A stretch of DNA of 64,000 nucleotides from Nocardia camponoti (GCF_014646135.1 NZ_BMMW01000002.1:620001-684000), one strand, 5' to 3'; shown: positions 37,399 to 47,186, numbered from the stretch's first letter. Translations and numbers: made by a program. The notes: generated from the sequence alone by a model not told the origin.

Positions 37399-38556
37399 CT
37401 ACTTGGTGACGGTGGTGTCGAGGAATTCCTTGGTGACCAGCGTCTTCGCATCCAGCGTCGCCGGGATGTTCGCGCCACCGGCACGGAGAATCGGGACGAA
37501 TTCGTCGATGATGCGCTGCACGCGAGGCTCGTCGAAGCTGCCGATCACGCCGTCGGTGTCGGGACCCATCAGGCCACCGTCGATGAGGGCGCGCGAGCCG
37601 GACTTGGCCAGTTCGGCACCGTAGGGGCTCATCTTGGGGTTCTTGGCGACCACGTCGACGACCTTGGCGTCAACCGGCGTCGGGTCGGCGATGAACGCCG
37701 CGGTCGACTGCTGGATCATCGGAACCAGCTTCTTCAGGCATGGCCGCAGCTCAGCGACCTTGTCGGCGCGCACGTTCACGGTGCGTGCGTAGTTCTCGTA
37801 ACCGAGGTCCTTGAGCAGCTGGTAGGCGACGGGCTTGTTCCACGCCTTGACCTCGTGCTCGTAGATGAAGGGCTCATCGTTGACGAAACCCTGCTGCGCG
37901 ATCGACGGGTCAGCGACGAACCGCGACGGTGAGCTGTCGTAGGAAACGTCGATCTGGTCCTTCTTGATCAGCCCACGCGCGACGAGCCAGTCGGGGAACA
38001 GCTGCCCCTTCGACACGACGACGGGCTTGCCCGACTTGCCGATGTCGGCGATCGACTTCCAGTCCGGGTGGGTCTTGGGGTCCCACATCAGGATCTGCGG
38101 GCTGTTGCGCAGCAGCGTGGTGACGGCGGTGATCGGCTGGGTACCAGCGGCGGCGATGGCCTGCTCGCTGTGGGCGAGGCCGAGGGTGATGCTCGGGTCG
38201 ACATACATCTGCGACGGCACGGTCTGGAAGCCAATCGCGGCGCCACCCGCGCGGATTTCCAGCTTCACGCCGGTGTCTTTGCCGTTGATGACGAGCGGGC
38301 CGGTGGTCTTGTTGTTGTCGGGGTCAACCTTGTAACCGGGGCCGAGCAGTCCGAAGATCGGGCCCGAATCGGTTTCCGGCGACCACTGCAACTGCACGAC
38401 GACGGTGCTTGGACACACGCCTGCGAGCTGCTGCTCGGCGGGCGCGGGCTCCAGTGCGACAGCGGCGGTTTCGGTCGCGTCATCCGAACAGGCTGCCGTT
38501 GCCGCGACGAGCAGCGCAGCGGCGGCAAAACCTAAGCGGCGGAGGGGTTTTCTCAT
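37399..38556 (-). CDS. ABC transporter substrate-binding lipoprotein (NMT1/THI5-like)
   Basis: 385 residues from ATG 38556, with a signal peptide ending in lipobox TAAC (MRKPLRRLGFAAAALLVAATAAC). The mature domain is a periplasmic-binding fold of the type used for thiamine precursors, nitrate, taurine and similar ligands (VVVQLQWSPETDSGP, KSIADIGKSGKPVVVSKGQLFPDWLVA). It captures the substrate outside the membrane for the permease encoded next to it. Confidence 0.85.
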   Translation of the reverse strand: MRKPLRRLGFAAAALLVAATAACSDDATETAAVALEPAPAEQQLAGVCPSTVVVQLQWSPETDSGPIFGLLGPGYKVDPDNNKTTGPLVINGKDTGVKLEIRAGGAAIGFQTVPSQMYVDPSITLGLAHSEQAIAAAGTQPITAVTTLLRNSPQILMWDPKTHPDWKSIADIGKSGKPVVVSKGQLFPDWLVARGLIKKDQIDVSYDSSPSRFVADPSIAQQGFVNDEPFIYEHEVKAWNKPVAYQLLKDLGYENYARTVNVRADKVAELRPCLKKLVPMIQQSTAAFIADPTPVDAKVVDVVAKNPKMSPYGAELAKSGSRALIDGGLMGPDTDGVIGSFDEPRVQRIIDEFVPILRAGGANIPATLDAKTLVTKEFLDTTVTK

Positions 38557-38584
38557 GTTCGATCCTTTGAGCGTGGTGAGGGTG

Positions 38585-39427
38585 CTACTGCGCGGAGGTG
38601 TGCCAGCGCCCGACGGTGATGCGCTGAACGACGGTGAAAACGGTGAACACGGCGACGCCGAAGAGGGCGGCAAGCAGCAGCGCGCCGATCAGGTCTTCGG
38701 ATTGCAGTCGGGCGCGGTAAGTGTCGAGCAGGGTGCCGATGCCGGGTTTGCCCTGCGAGAAGAACATGTCGCCGATGATCGCGCCGGTGACGGAAAGCCC
38801 TGCTGCAGTGCGCAATCCGGTCATGATCGACGGCAGCGCGGCGGGCAGTTGCAGCGACCACAGGCGACGCAGCCGACCAGCGCGACCGAGCGTGAACAGT
38901 TCTTGCAGGTTCGTGTCGACGGATTTAATGCCGAACAGCGTCATCGCGATGATGGGGTGAATGGCGATCAGCACGCAGACGGTGGTTCGCGCGGAGAAAC
39001 CGTAACCGAGCCAGAGCCCGATGAGCGGAACAACAGCGAGCACCGGAATAGCTTGGAGCACAACCGCATACGGGTAGACGATGTTCTCGATCGGCTTCGC
39101 CTGGCTCATCAGCACCGCGATCGCGACACCGAGCACCGCCGAGAAAACGAGCCCGGTAAGCGCGACGCGCGCCGTGACGCCAAGCGCCCGCATCATCACC
39201 TCAAGCTTGGCCGGATTGGCAAGCGCCTCAGTGAAAACCACGTGCGGTGGCGGGAGCAGGAAGCGGCGACTCTCGCTGAGCATGAACATCGAGACCGCGT
39301 ACCAGGCAGCCAAGGCGAGGGTGAGCGAAATAGCCGGGGCGAGAAGTGATTTGCCAACCGACTTCAACCGGTCCGTCGGCAGAGAAATGGTCAGCGTCTT
39401 GGGGAGAGCGGCAACAGACACCATCAT
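38585..39427 (-). CDS. ABC transporter permease (SsuC/TauC type)
   Basis: 280 residues, about six membrane helices (ISLTLALAAWYAVSMFML, LTGLVFSAVLGVAIAVLM, VVPLIGLWLGYGF, LLLAALFGVAVFTVFTVV). The ATPase-contact EAA loop is LFTLGRAGRLRRLWSLQLPAALPSIMTGL. Its start overlaps the ATPase gene stop by 4 bp. Confidence 0.92.
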   Translation of the reverse strand: MMVSVAALPKTLTISLPTDRLKSVGKSLLAPAISLTLALAAWYAVSMFMLSESRRFLLPPPHVVFTEALANPAKLEVMMRALGVTARVALTGLVFSAVLGVAIAVLMSQAKPIENIVYPYAVVLQAIPVLAVVPLIGLWLGYGFSARTTVCVLIAIHPIIAMTLFGIKSVDTNLQELFTLGRAGRLRRLWSLQLPAALPSIMTGLRTAAGLSVTGAIIGDMFFSQGKPGIGTLLDTYRARLQSEDLIGALLLAALFGVAVFTVFTVVQRITVGRWHTSAQ

Positions 39428-40203
39428 GCGGCCTCTTTCAGAGTGCGCGAGATGCGCGCGACAAGGTCGGTGAACGCGGGCGTGAAGCGCAGTTCGCGGT
39501 CGCGTGGGTAGGGCAGGTCGATGTCGATCACCTCGTGTATGCGGCCCGGTCGGGCCGACATCACAACGACGCGCGACGCGAGGAATACCGCTTCGGAAAC
39601 CGAGTGCGTGATGAACAGCGCGGTAAAGGCGTTGTCGCGGTAGAGCTTGAGCAATTCCTCTTGCATGTTCAGACGCGTCATCTCGTCGAGCGCGCCGAAG
39701 GGTTCGTCGAGCAGCATCAGTCGCGGTTCGAGGGTGAGCGCACGGGCGAGCGAGACGCGCATTCGCATGCCGCCGGAAAGCTGTTTCGGCAGCTTGTTGG
39801 CGAAATCGGCAAGGCCGACCGCCTCGATGGCTTTGGCGACGCGTTCCTTACGCACCTTGCGGTCGATGCCAGCCAGCTCGGCGGACAGTTCGACGTTGCT
39901 ACGCACCTTGCGCCAGGGCAACAGGGTTGCCTCTTGGAAGATGAAGCCGATCGAATTCGTCCGTACCGCAACGGCTCCCGACGATGTCGGCTCAAGCCCG
40001 GCGGCCAAGCGCAGCAGCGTCGACTTGCCGCAGCCCGACGGGCCAACAACCGCGACGAACTCGCCCTCGCGAATGTCGAGGTTGATGTCGGTCAGCGCGA
40101 GGGTGTCTTCGCCGAAGCGCTTGCTCACGCCGGCGAACGACACTTCCATGCCCGTGAGCAGCGTGCGCGCATCGGCGTCGTTGGTGGTGTCCAGAAGCGT
40201 CAC
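39424..40203 (-). CDS. ABC transporter ATP-binding protein (SsuB/TauB type)
   Basis: 259 residues: Walker A GPSGCGKST, Q-loop FIFQEATLLPW, signature LSGGMRMRVSLARAL, Walker B RLMLLDEPFGALD and switch His in FITHSVSEA. It starts GTG 40203. First gene of the ATPase-permease-binding protein-oxygenase-GntR transcript. Confidence 0.93.
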   Translation of the reverse strand: MTLLDTTNDADARTLLTGMEVSFAGVSKRFGEDTLALTDINLDIREGEFVAVVGPSGCGKSTLLRLAAGLEPTSSGAVAVRTNSIGFIFQEATLLPWRKVRSNVELSAELAGIDRKVRKERVAKAIEAVGLADFANKLPKQLSGGMRMRVSLARALTLEPRLMLLDEPFGALDEMTRLNMQEELLKLYRDNAFTALFITHSVSEAVFLASRVVVMSARPGRIHEVIDIDLPYPRDRELRFTPAFTDLVARISRTLKEAA

Positions 40204-40228
40204 CGTGGTTCACCTTCTCCTGCGAGTC

Positions 40229-40284
40229 TTGCGTGCAATTACTGGATATTCACAGTGTGAACGCGCCGAATTACATGCAATGTT
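40229..40284. promoter_or_regulatory. Nested inverted repeats upstream of the ABC operon
   Basis: ttgcgtgcaatt (40229-40240) and aattacatgcaa (40273-40284) pair in 10 of 12 positions and enclose a perfect ttcaca-g-tgtgaa dyad (40249-40261). Candidate GntR operator in the 106-bp gap before the ATPase gene. Confidence 0.55.
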
Positions 40285-40309
40285 TGATTGGTTTCGGCCT
40301 TATTAACAG

Positions 40310-41608
40310 TCAGCGCATGTGACGCAGTCGCTGCACGAGGTCCGCGACATCCACGCGCGTGCTGTTGCCGTCGCGGATCACGGCCTCGCCGTCGACCCAG
40401 ACGGTGTCGACAACGCGCGACGACGCCGCGGTCAGCAGGGTCGCGCCCGGATGCAGCACCGGCAGGCACGCGAAGTCGCGGTCGAAGCGCAGCAGGGTGA
40501 AATCGGCAGGGTTGCCAATCGCGATGCCGGACTTGGCATTGAGCACGCGCGACGATGCCTGGGTTGCCATGTGCAGCATCGCGTCGATGCCGAGCAGGTC
40601 GGCCTTCTTATGCGCGGCACGTTGCAGATACGCGCCCATGCGCAGGGCGAGCAGCATGTCTTGGGTGTCGTTGCTTGCCGCGCCGTCGACGCCGAGCGTC
40701 ACGTCGATGCCCGCCGCGAGCATCGCGGGAACGGGCGCGACACCGCTACCAAGGCGCATGTTCGACAGCGGGTTATACGAAACCGCGACACCACGTTCGG
40801 CGAAAACCCGCTGCCCGTGCGCGTCGAGGTTCACGCAGTGCACGGCGAGGGTGCGGTCGGTGAGGAAGCCGCTGGCGTCGAGGTAATCGACGGCCGACAG
40901 GCCCGCGTTCGCACGGCACATGTCGTCGTCGGTTGTCGTTTCCAGCACGTGGATCGACACGGTTTTGCCTGCGGCCCTTGCGTATTCGCCCACTTGCACC
41001 ATGCCGTCGGGCGTGAGGCAGCGCGGGTTGGGCACGGCGAGCGCGGTCGAGATGCGAGTGCCGGTGAGCTGTTTGTCGAGGGCGTCGATGTGGGTGAGCA
41101 CCTCGTCGAGCGGCTGCATCAGGCGCGGGTCGAGGCCCCATTTGCGGGTGATGTCGGCGCGATCGGCGACACCACGACCGAGGACAACGCGGATGCCAAG
41201 CTCGTCGAGCGCGCGGATCATGGCCTGATGCACGTCATCGGACGGGTTGGGCCACATGTGCTCGACCACGGTCGTGACGCCGCTGCGCAGCAGTTCGAGA
41301 CCGCCAGCGAGCGCGGAAAGGTAGGTCTGCTCGGGGGTGGCGGCGACGGTGTGTTCGCCGACGCAGCGCAGCCACTCAAGCAGCGGCAGCCCCTCCCCCA
41401 CCCCGCGCAGGATGGCCTGCTGGAGGTGGGTGTGGGAGTTGACGAAACCGGGGATGAGGTGGCCGTCGCCGCCGTCGATGCGGGGCAGATCAGCGTGCTC
41501 GGGACCCGCTTTGAAGGCCGCGATCACACCGTCGATCACGACGACTTCGGTTGGCGCCCACTCCTTTTCGAGATAGGCGGTGATATTGGTCAGGACGAAA
41601 CTTCGCAT
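40310..41608 (-). CDS. Amidohydrolase (cytosine/guanine deaminase-like)
   Basis: 432 residues. Metal-dependent deaminase or hydrolase of the amidohydrolase superfamily: HTHLQQAILRGVGEG (metal His pair), HVLETTTDD, AVHCVNLD and GVDGAASND (metal Asp). The closest pattern is that of cytosine-, guanine-, 8-oxoguanine- or triazine-type ring deaminases. It is 106 bp upstream of the ABC importer on the same strand and is likely to act on the imported ring compound. Confidence 0.85.
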   Translation of the reverse strand: MRSFVLTNITAYLEKEWAPTEVVVIDGVIAAFKAGPEHADLPRIDGGDGHLIPGFVNSHTHLQQAILRGVGEGLPLLEWLRCVGEHTVAATPEQTYLSALAGGLELLRSGVTTVVEHMWPNPSDDVHQAMIRALDELGIRVVLGRGVADRADITRKWGLDPRLMQPLDEVLTHIDALDKQLTGTRISTALAVPNPRCLTPDGMVQVGEYARAAGKTVSIHVLETTTDDDMCRANAGLSAVDYLDASGFLTDRTLAVHCVNLDAHGQRVFAERGVAVSYNPLSNMRLGSGVAPVPAMLAAGIDVTLGVDGAASNDTQDMLLALRMGAYLQRAAHKKADLLGIDAMLHMATQASSRVLNAKSGIAIGNPADFTLLRFDRDFACLPVLHPGATLLTAASSRVVDTVWVDGEAVIRDGNSTRVDVADLVQRLRHMR

Positions 41609-41746
41609 GCGCGCACCTATCGGTAGATGCGGCTGGTTCGCCCGCCATCATCAGCGTGACACGTCGTCCGTTGCAGCCATGAACGTCGTGGTAGCTAAGT
41701 TAGGCAACGAGTGTTTCGGCGGAGTTAATGTGCCGTCACGCCTGCA

Positions 41747-42715
41747 TTAGCGCAGGCTGACGACCACTTTGCCCAGCGCGGTGCGGTTGTCCAACGCGGC
41801 GACCGCCTCCGCTGCCTGCTCAAGCGGATACGTTGTCGGCTCGGGAGCGGTGATCGCACCTGACGCCAACAGCGGTGCCACACGTGCCCACTGCTCGGCG
41901 AGATAGCCCGGGTGCGTCATGATCCACTCGCCCCACGCCGCGCCGACCACCTCAACGTTGTTGAGCAGCAAGCGGTTTACCTTCACCGTCGGAATCTCGC
42001 CCGCGGTGAAACCGACGACGAGCAGGCGACCGCCCTGGTTGAGCGAGCGGATGCTATCGGTGAATCGGTCGCCACCAACCGGGTCAACCACGATGTCAAC
42101 GCCGCCGCCGAGTTCCTTCACCGCTGCGAGCCAGCCGTCGGCGAGCACAACGTCGGTCGCGCCGTTCGCCTTCGCGATGCCCGCTTTTTCTTCGGTGCTC
42201 ACCACCGCGATCACGCGGCCCGCACCAAGGGCCTTCGCCATCCGCAGGGTTGACGTGCCGATGCCACCGGCAGCGCCGTGGACGAGGACGGTCTCGCCTT
42301 CGGCAAGGCGACCACGCTTGACCAGGCAAAATTCGACGGTGAGGTCGTTGAACAGAATGCCAGCGCCGGCTTCGAGCGAAACGTTGTCGGGTAGGACGAA
42401 AACGGCCTGTTCCGGCGCGACCGCCACCTCAGCGACACCGTTGCCAAGCATCGTCAGTGCCGCGACCCGGTCGCCTGGCTTGAGCGACGACCCTTCCGGC
42501 GCGCTGCGCACAATCCCCGCGACCTCGCCGCCGATGATGTAGGGCAGGCCCGGCTTCATCTGATAGTGCCCGCGCGTCATCAGCACGTCGGGGAAGGCGA
42601 TGCCCGCCGCGTGCACGTCGATGAGGACACCGCCCGGGTACGCGGTTGGTTCGGCGACGTCGACAATCTCGATCGCCGACGGGCCATCCAGCCGAGAAAC
42701 CTGTGCTGCGCGCAT
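41747..42715 (-). CDS. NADPH:quinone oxidoreductase (zinc-independent MDR family)
   Basis: 322 residues from ATG 42715 (AAGGAAAG upstream). An N-terminal GroES-like domain (GGVLIDVHAAGIAFPDVLMTRGHYQMKPGLPYIIGGEVAGIV) and an NADPH-binding Rossmann domain (VLVHGAAGGIGTSTLRMAKALGA). No zinc-ligand cysteines are seen. The frame is open far upstream, but the family begins at MRAAQVSRLDGP. Confidence 0.88.
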   Translation of the reverse strand: MRAAQVSRLDGPSAIEIVDVAEPTAYPGGVLIDVHAAGIAFPDVLMTRGHYQMKPGLPYIIGGEVAGIVRSAPEGSSLKPGDRVAALTMLGNGVAEVAVAPEQAVFVLPDNVSLEAGAGILFNDLTVEFCLVKRGRLAEGETVLVHGAAGGIGTSTLRMAKALGAGRVIAVVSTEEKAGIAKANGATDVVLADGWLAAVKELGGGVDIVVDPVGGDRFTDSIRSLNQGGRLLVVGFTAGEIPTVKVNRLLLNNVEVVGAAWGEWIMTHPGYLAEQWARVAPLLASGAITAPEPTTYPLEQAAEAVAALDNRTALGKVVVSLR

Positions 42716-42764
42716 GCTCTTTCCTTCACTATCGAACTGGCACCGAACATAGTGCGGCCGCGCG

Positions 42765-44579
42765 TCAGCGGTGGGCGAATTCCACCATTGGCTCGCTGGC
42801 CAGCACCGATGAGCCTCGCATGATCGTGAGTCCACTTGCGGTGACCTGGTATTGCGTGTTGTCGGTGGTGTTTGTCGCGGTGAATCCGCCGCCGCCGGTG
42901 GGGACCGGATCGTCGAGTTCGATGCCCGCGCTGTCGCTGGTGCGCAGGCCCTTGTAGTAGTAGCGGCCGACGCCGGTGTGGCAGATGACGATCCGCGAAC
43001 TGCTTGTGCGGGCAACGGTGAACGCGGCATCGTCGTCGTTGCAGCGTGGTCCGGCGGTGAAGCCTTGGCCGTCGGCACCACTGACCGCACCTTGCATCGC
43101 GGGCACAGTGGTTTTCGCCGGTTGCGTCGCCTTCGGCGGTTGCTGTGCTGGCGGTGCCTGCGGGTAGGTGCCCGGCGTCTCCTGGCTCGCCGTGACAATC
43201 GTCGGACCTGGGCCCGCGATCGTCGGGGTGACCTGCGCCTTTTTGTCCTGGGAGTTCAGCATCATGACCCAGACGACGAGCCCAACCACCGCGATCACGA
43301 TCAACGCGCCGAGTGCACCGGCGAGGATCGGCGTTGCGGAACCACGTTGCTGCCGAACGGGAAACGGTGCCGACGGGTGCGTTGGGAAACCGCCGGAGTT
43401 GCTGCCGTAGGGGTGGTCGCCGGAGTAGGCGCGGGTACCGGGAACCGGACCTGAGCCGGTCCAACGGTTGGTGGCGGCGGCACGCGAATCTTGTTGGTGC
43501 ACACCTAGATTCGCGACGGGACTGAACGCGGAGACAGGAATTGGACCTGATCCGCGTACATCGCTTGGCCGTGAAGTGGCGTGTGGTCCCGACTGTTTGG
43601 TGAGGTCAAGCCGCGCATCGCTCGCGTCGACCGCCGGGCTCGGGGCCGTCGGGAGGGGGCTCGCCGGGTGCACCGCCGGGGCCTCAATATGCGGCCGCTG
43701 CTCCAACGACGCGATCGCGGGCGAAGCGACCGTGCTCGGCGACGCACGGTCGATCTGCACCAGCGCCGCTCGCGCCGCGCGGGCTAAATCCCCGCTTGTC
43801 GCGTACCGCGCCTCCGGCCGCTTCGCCATGCCACGTTCGATCACCGCGTCGAACGGCCACAGCGCTTCATCAACCGCACTCGGGCGCGGCGGCGGTGCCA
43901 TTTGATGCGAACCGATCGCTGCCGCAAGCGAATTCACCGGAAACGGCACCCTGCCGACGAGGCATTCGTAGAGCACGCACGCCAGTGAGTAGGTGTCGAC
44001 GGTGCCCGACATCGGCACGTCGTCGAAGCGTTCGGGTGCCATGTAGGCCATCGAACCCACCGCGCTGCCGGTGGACGTGAGCTGCGGATCGGCGACAGCG
44101 TGGGCGATACCGAAGTCGACGAGGTAGGCGAAGAGGTCGCCGGTGAGCAAGATGTTGCCCGGCTTGACGTCGCGGTGCACGAGCCCCTGCCGGTGCGCGG
44201 CGTCGAGTGCCGATGCGATCTGCTCAATCACCTGCACCGATTCGGTCGGCGTGAGTTTGCCGTGATGGCCGATGCGTTCCTTGAGGTCGCCACCGTCAAC
44301 GAGGCGCATGTCGATGTAGAGAATCCCGTCGACTTCACCCCAGTCATGCACGGGAATCACATGCGGTTCCGACACCGACGCCATCGCGTAGGACTCACGT
44401 CGAAATCGCTCAACATAGGTGGGGTCGACGGCGAACTCACGGTTGAGCACTTTGAGTGCGACCGTTCGGTTCTTTGAGGTGTCGAACGCCTCGTAGACCT
44501 CGCCCATACCGCCGACTCCGAGGAGTCTGCGTAACTCGTAGCGCCCGAACATCGAGCCCGATAACGCGCCGCCCGCCAT
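42765..44579 (-). CDS. Transmembrane Ser/Thr protein kinase (Pkn type)
   Basis: 604 residues. Kinase domain about 12-275: glycine loop GVGGMGEVYEA, K43, HRDVKPGN (catalytic D137), DFG 155-157, activation loop with APERFDDVPMSGT. A Pro/Ser-rich linker (about 285-420) leads to one membrane helix (about 425-447, ending VVGLVVWVMML). An extracellular domain of about 150 residues with two Cys (PRCNDDDAAF, VICHTG) has no PASTA repeats. It could sense an external signal through that C-terminal domain. Confidence 0.92.
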   Translation of the reverse strand: MAGGALSGSMFGRYELRRLLGVGGMGEVYEAFDTSKNRTVALKVLNREFAVDPTYVERFRRESYAMASVSEPHVIPVHDWGEVDGILYIDMRLVDGGDLKERIGHHGKLTPTESVQVIEQIASALDAAHRQGLVHRDVKPGNILLTGDLFAYLVDFGIAHAVADPQLTSTGSAVGSMAYMAPERFDDVPMSGTVDTYSLACVLYECLVGRVPFPVNSLAAAIGSHQMAPPPRPSAVDEALWPFDAVIERGMAKRPEARYATSGDLARAARAALVQIDRASPSTVASPAIASLEQRPHIEAPAVHPASPLPTAPSPAVDASDARLDLTKQSGPHATSRPSDVRGSGPIPVSAFSPVANLGVHQQDSRAAATNRWTGSGPVPGTRAYSGDHPYGSNSGGFPTHPSAPFPVRQQRGSATPILAGALGALIVIAVVGLVVWVMMLNSQDKKAQVTPTIAGPGPTIVTASQETPGTYPQAPPAQQPPKATQPAKTTVPAMQGAVSGADGQGFTAGPRCNDDDAAFTVARTSSSRIVICHTGVGRYYYKGLRTSDSAGIELDDPVPTGGGGFTATNTTDNTQYQVTASGLTIMRGSSVLASEPMVEFAHR

Positions 44580-44653
44580 TTAAAGCAGGTTACCAGCGAG
44601 AGACCCGCGTCACCGCCCCGTAAAGTCGATGGGAGAACTTGCAAGGAGCACAT

Positions 44654-45430
44654 GTGTCACTTGATCAGCCACTGGTCTTGCCGCCCGAATCAGGTGGCGG
44701 TTTCGCGGCGTCGTGGCCGGTCCGGGCGGGCGACGTCGACCCTTATCACCGCCTCCGGCTCGACGCGATCGCGCGCTACCTCACCGACATCGCCTTCGAC
44801 GAGGCCCGCGCCAGCGGTTTGTACGACTCCGACCCAACCTGGATTGTGCGCCGCACCGTCATCGATGTGCACCGTCCGGTGGTGTGGCCCGACGAGGTCC
44901 AGCTGCACCGGTGGTGCTCGGCGATGTCGACGCGCTGGACCAACATGCGCACTCGCATCACCTCGCCCGGCGGCGGCCTGATCGAGACCGAGGGGTTCTG
45001 GATCAACCTGTCAGAACTGTCGAACCTGCCGGCGCGCATCAGCGACGACGGCCTCGCCTACCTGGCCCGCACCACCAACGAACACCGACTACGGTGGCGG
45101 CCGTATCTCACCGACCCCGCGCCGCGCGAATCCGACACCGACCTGCCATTCCCGGTGCGCGCCACCGACATTGACCAGTACAACCACGTCGACAGCGCGT
45201 GCTACTGGCAGGCCGTCGAACAGTTCCTCGTCGACTATCCGAAACTGCTCGCGAGCCCACACCGCGCGGTCATCGAATACGTCGCGCCGGTACTTGCCCG
45301 CGAACACATCACCGTGCGCGGCCGCTACGAGCCGGGCGACCGCAACGGCACGCCCGTGCTTCGACTGTGGTTCGTTGTTGGCGGCATCACCACGACGGTG
45401 GTGCGGGTGATGCCGCTTCCAGCGAGCTAG
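44654..45430 (+). CDS. Acyl-ACP thioesterase-like protein (double hot-dog)
   Basis: 258 residues from GTG 44654, which follows AAGGAG with 5-nt spacing. Two hot-dog halves: WPVRAGDVDPYHRLRLDAIARYLTDIAFDEA, TWIVRRTVIDVHRPVVWPDEV, and PVRATDIDQYNHVDSACYWQAVEQFL. It hydrolyses acyl-ACP or acyl-CoA; the chain length is unknown. Its stop overlaps that of fprB (CTAG). Confidence 0.85.
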   Translation: MSLDQPLVLPPESGGGFAASWPVRAGDVDPYHRLRLDAIARYLTDIAFDEARASGLYDSDPTWIVRRTVIDVHRPVVWPDEVQLHRWCSAMSTRWTNMRTRITSPGGGLIETEGFWINLSELSNLPARISDDGLAYLARTTNEHRLRWRPYLTDPAPRESDTDLPFPVRATDIDQYNHVDSACYWQAVEQFLVDYPKLLASPHRAVIEYVAPVLAREHITVRGRYEPGDRNGTPVLRLWFVVGGITTTVVRVMPLPAS

Positions 45431-47085
45431 CCTTTCGCCGCTTTGAGCAGGTCGGCCAGTGACGTGAACTTCACCCGAGGCCGACCGGCGGCTTTACCAG
45501 CGACCTTCTCGGCCTGGTCGATGGTCTTCCAGCCCTTGCGATCGACGACGTCGGGTTGACGTTCGGCGACAAGCGCTTGCAAGGCCGCGCGGTCGCCCGA
45601 AGGCGTTGCGAGCTTGCCAGCGACGAAGTCGGCGAGCAGCGCTTCGACCGTCTCCTCGGCATCGATTCGGTTGGACCCGATCACGCCGCGCGGACCACGC
45701 TTGATCCAGCCCGACACGTACACGCCCGGCTTGTCCTGCACGCGACCGTGCTCGCTGGGAACAACGGCGCGACGCTCGGCGAAGGGCAGGTCGGCGACGG
45801 GCTGGCCGCGATAACCGATCGAGCGGAGGACAAGTCCGGTCGGGATGGTTTCGGTGCGGTCGGTTGCTTGAGCGACCAACTGCCCGTTGCTTTCGACCAA
45901 TTCGTTGCTGACCAGTTCGATCGCGCCGACTCGGCCGTCTTCCTCAAGAATCTGCGTGGGAGTTGCCAAGTAGCGGAACACAATTCGCTTGTTGACCGGG
46001 TCCGGTGACTTCGCCGAATACTCTTTCGCCAGTTCGTATTTCAAGCGAAGCGACGGTTCGATGTTCGGGTCGTCGAGTTCGGCCTGGCTCACCGGATCGA
46101 GTGCGAGTTCGGCTTCGTCGATGATTACGTCGAGCCCCGGCACGTGCGCGAGCGCGAGGAACTCCGGCGACGAATACGCGGCTTGCAGCGGTCCACGGCG
46201 ACCGACGACGACCACCTCGCGAATGTTGCTCGCGCGCAACGCTTCCAGCGCGTGATCGGCGATGTCGGTCTTGGCGAGCTGGTCGGGGTCGGTCGTGAGC
46301 ACCCGCGCGACGTCGAGCGCGACGTTGCCATTGCCGATGATCACCGCGCGCTCGCCCGACAGGTCGAAGGTGTGGTCGGCGAAGTCGGGGTGGCCGTTGT
46401 ACCAAGCCACGAATTCGGTGGCCGAATGGCTGCCCGGTAGGTCTTCGCCCGGCACGTCGAGCTTGCGGTCCGACGAAGCGCCGACGGCGTAAATGACCGC
46501 GTGGTGGTGCGCGAGCAATTCGTCGAGCGTGACGTGGCTGCCCACTTCGACGTTGAGGTAGTACTGCAACGTGTCGCGACGGAACGCCGTGTCGAACATT
46601 TCGGCGACGCCCTTCGTGCGGGCGTGGTCGGGCGCGACACCCGCGCGCACAAGGCCCCACGGCGTTGGCAGTCGGTCGAACATCTCGACCTCGACCGTGC
46701 TGCGGCGCAGCAGTTCGTCGGCGGCGTAGCAGGCGGCAGGACCGGCACCGACGATCGCGACACGCAGCGTGCCCAGCTCTTTCGGCGGGCGCGCGGGCGC
46801 TTTGAGCGGGTCGAAGTTCGACTCAAGCGGGTGACGTTGGAAGTACGCGGCGTTGATGTCGCGGTAGCGCGCCAGCGACGCCGTGAGGTCGTCTTCGGGG
46901 AAAATCGCGTCAACCGGGCATGCGTCGACGCAAGCGCCGCAATCGATGCACGTGTCCGGGTCGATGTAGAGCATTTCCGTGCTGACGAACGCGGGGTCGT
47001 CGGGCGTTGGGCGAATGCAGTCGACTGGGCACTCGGTTACGCAGCTGGCGTCGTTGCAACAACGCTGCGTGATGACGTAGGCCAT
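45427..47085 (-). CDS. fprB: Ferredoxin-NADP reductase with N-terminal ferredoxin domain (FprB)
   Basis: 552 residues from ATG 47085. Residues 1-80 are a 7Fe/8Fe ferredoxin (CCNDASCVTECPVDCI, CIDCGACVDACPVD). An adrenodoxin-reductase-like part follows: FAD motif VAIVGAGPAACYAADELL and NADP motif IGNGNVALDVARVL. It shuttles electrons between NADPH and iron-sulphur proteins, for example for P450s. The fused build is typical of mycobacterial FprB. Confidence 0.95.
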   Translation of the reverse strand: MAYVITQRCCNDASCVTECPVDCIRPTPDDPAFVSTEMLYIDPDTCIDCGACVDACPVDAIFPEDDLTASLARYRDINAAYFQRHPLESNFDPLKAPARPPKELGTLRVAIVGAGPAACYAADELLRRSTVEVEMFDRLPTPWGLVRAGVAPDHARTKGVAEMFDTAFRRDTLQYYLNVEVGSHVTLDELLAHHHAVIYAVGASSDRKLDVPGEDLPGSHSATEFVAWYNGHPDFADHTFDLSGERAVIIGNGNVALDVARVLTTDPDQLAKTDIADHALEALRASNIREVVVVGRRGPLQAAYSSPEFLALAHVPGLDVIIDEAELALDPVSQAELDDPNIEPSLRLKYELAKEYSAKSPDPVNKRIVFRYLATPTQILEEDGRVGAIELVSNELVESNGQLVAQATDRTETIPTGLVLRSIGYRGQPVADLPFAERRAVVPSEHGRVQDKPGVYVSGWIKRGPRGVIGSNRIDAEETVEALLADFVAGKLATPSGDRAALQALVAERQPDVVDRKGWKTIDQAEKVAGKAAGRPRVKFTSLADLLKAAKG

Positions 47086-47186
47086 AGATGCGGATCCTCT
47101 GAAGACGGTTGTGAATGTGACGTAGGTTTCAGTGTGCCTCGAGTGTGATCGCCCCCTCACCGGGCGGCAACATTACGGTGGAATCC

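Noticed and set aside
42716..43198. Long N-terminal extension of the quinone oxidoreductase
   Set aside because: The extension overlaps the kinase gene, has shadow-like composition, and the family starts at 42715 after a good ribosome site.
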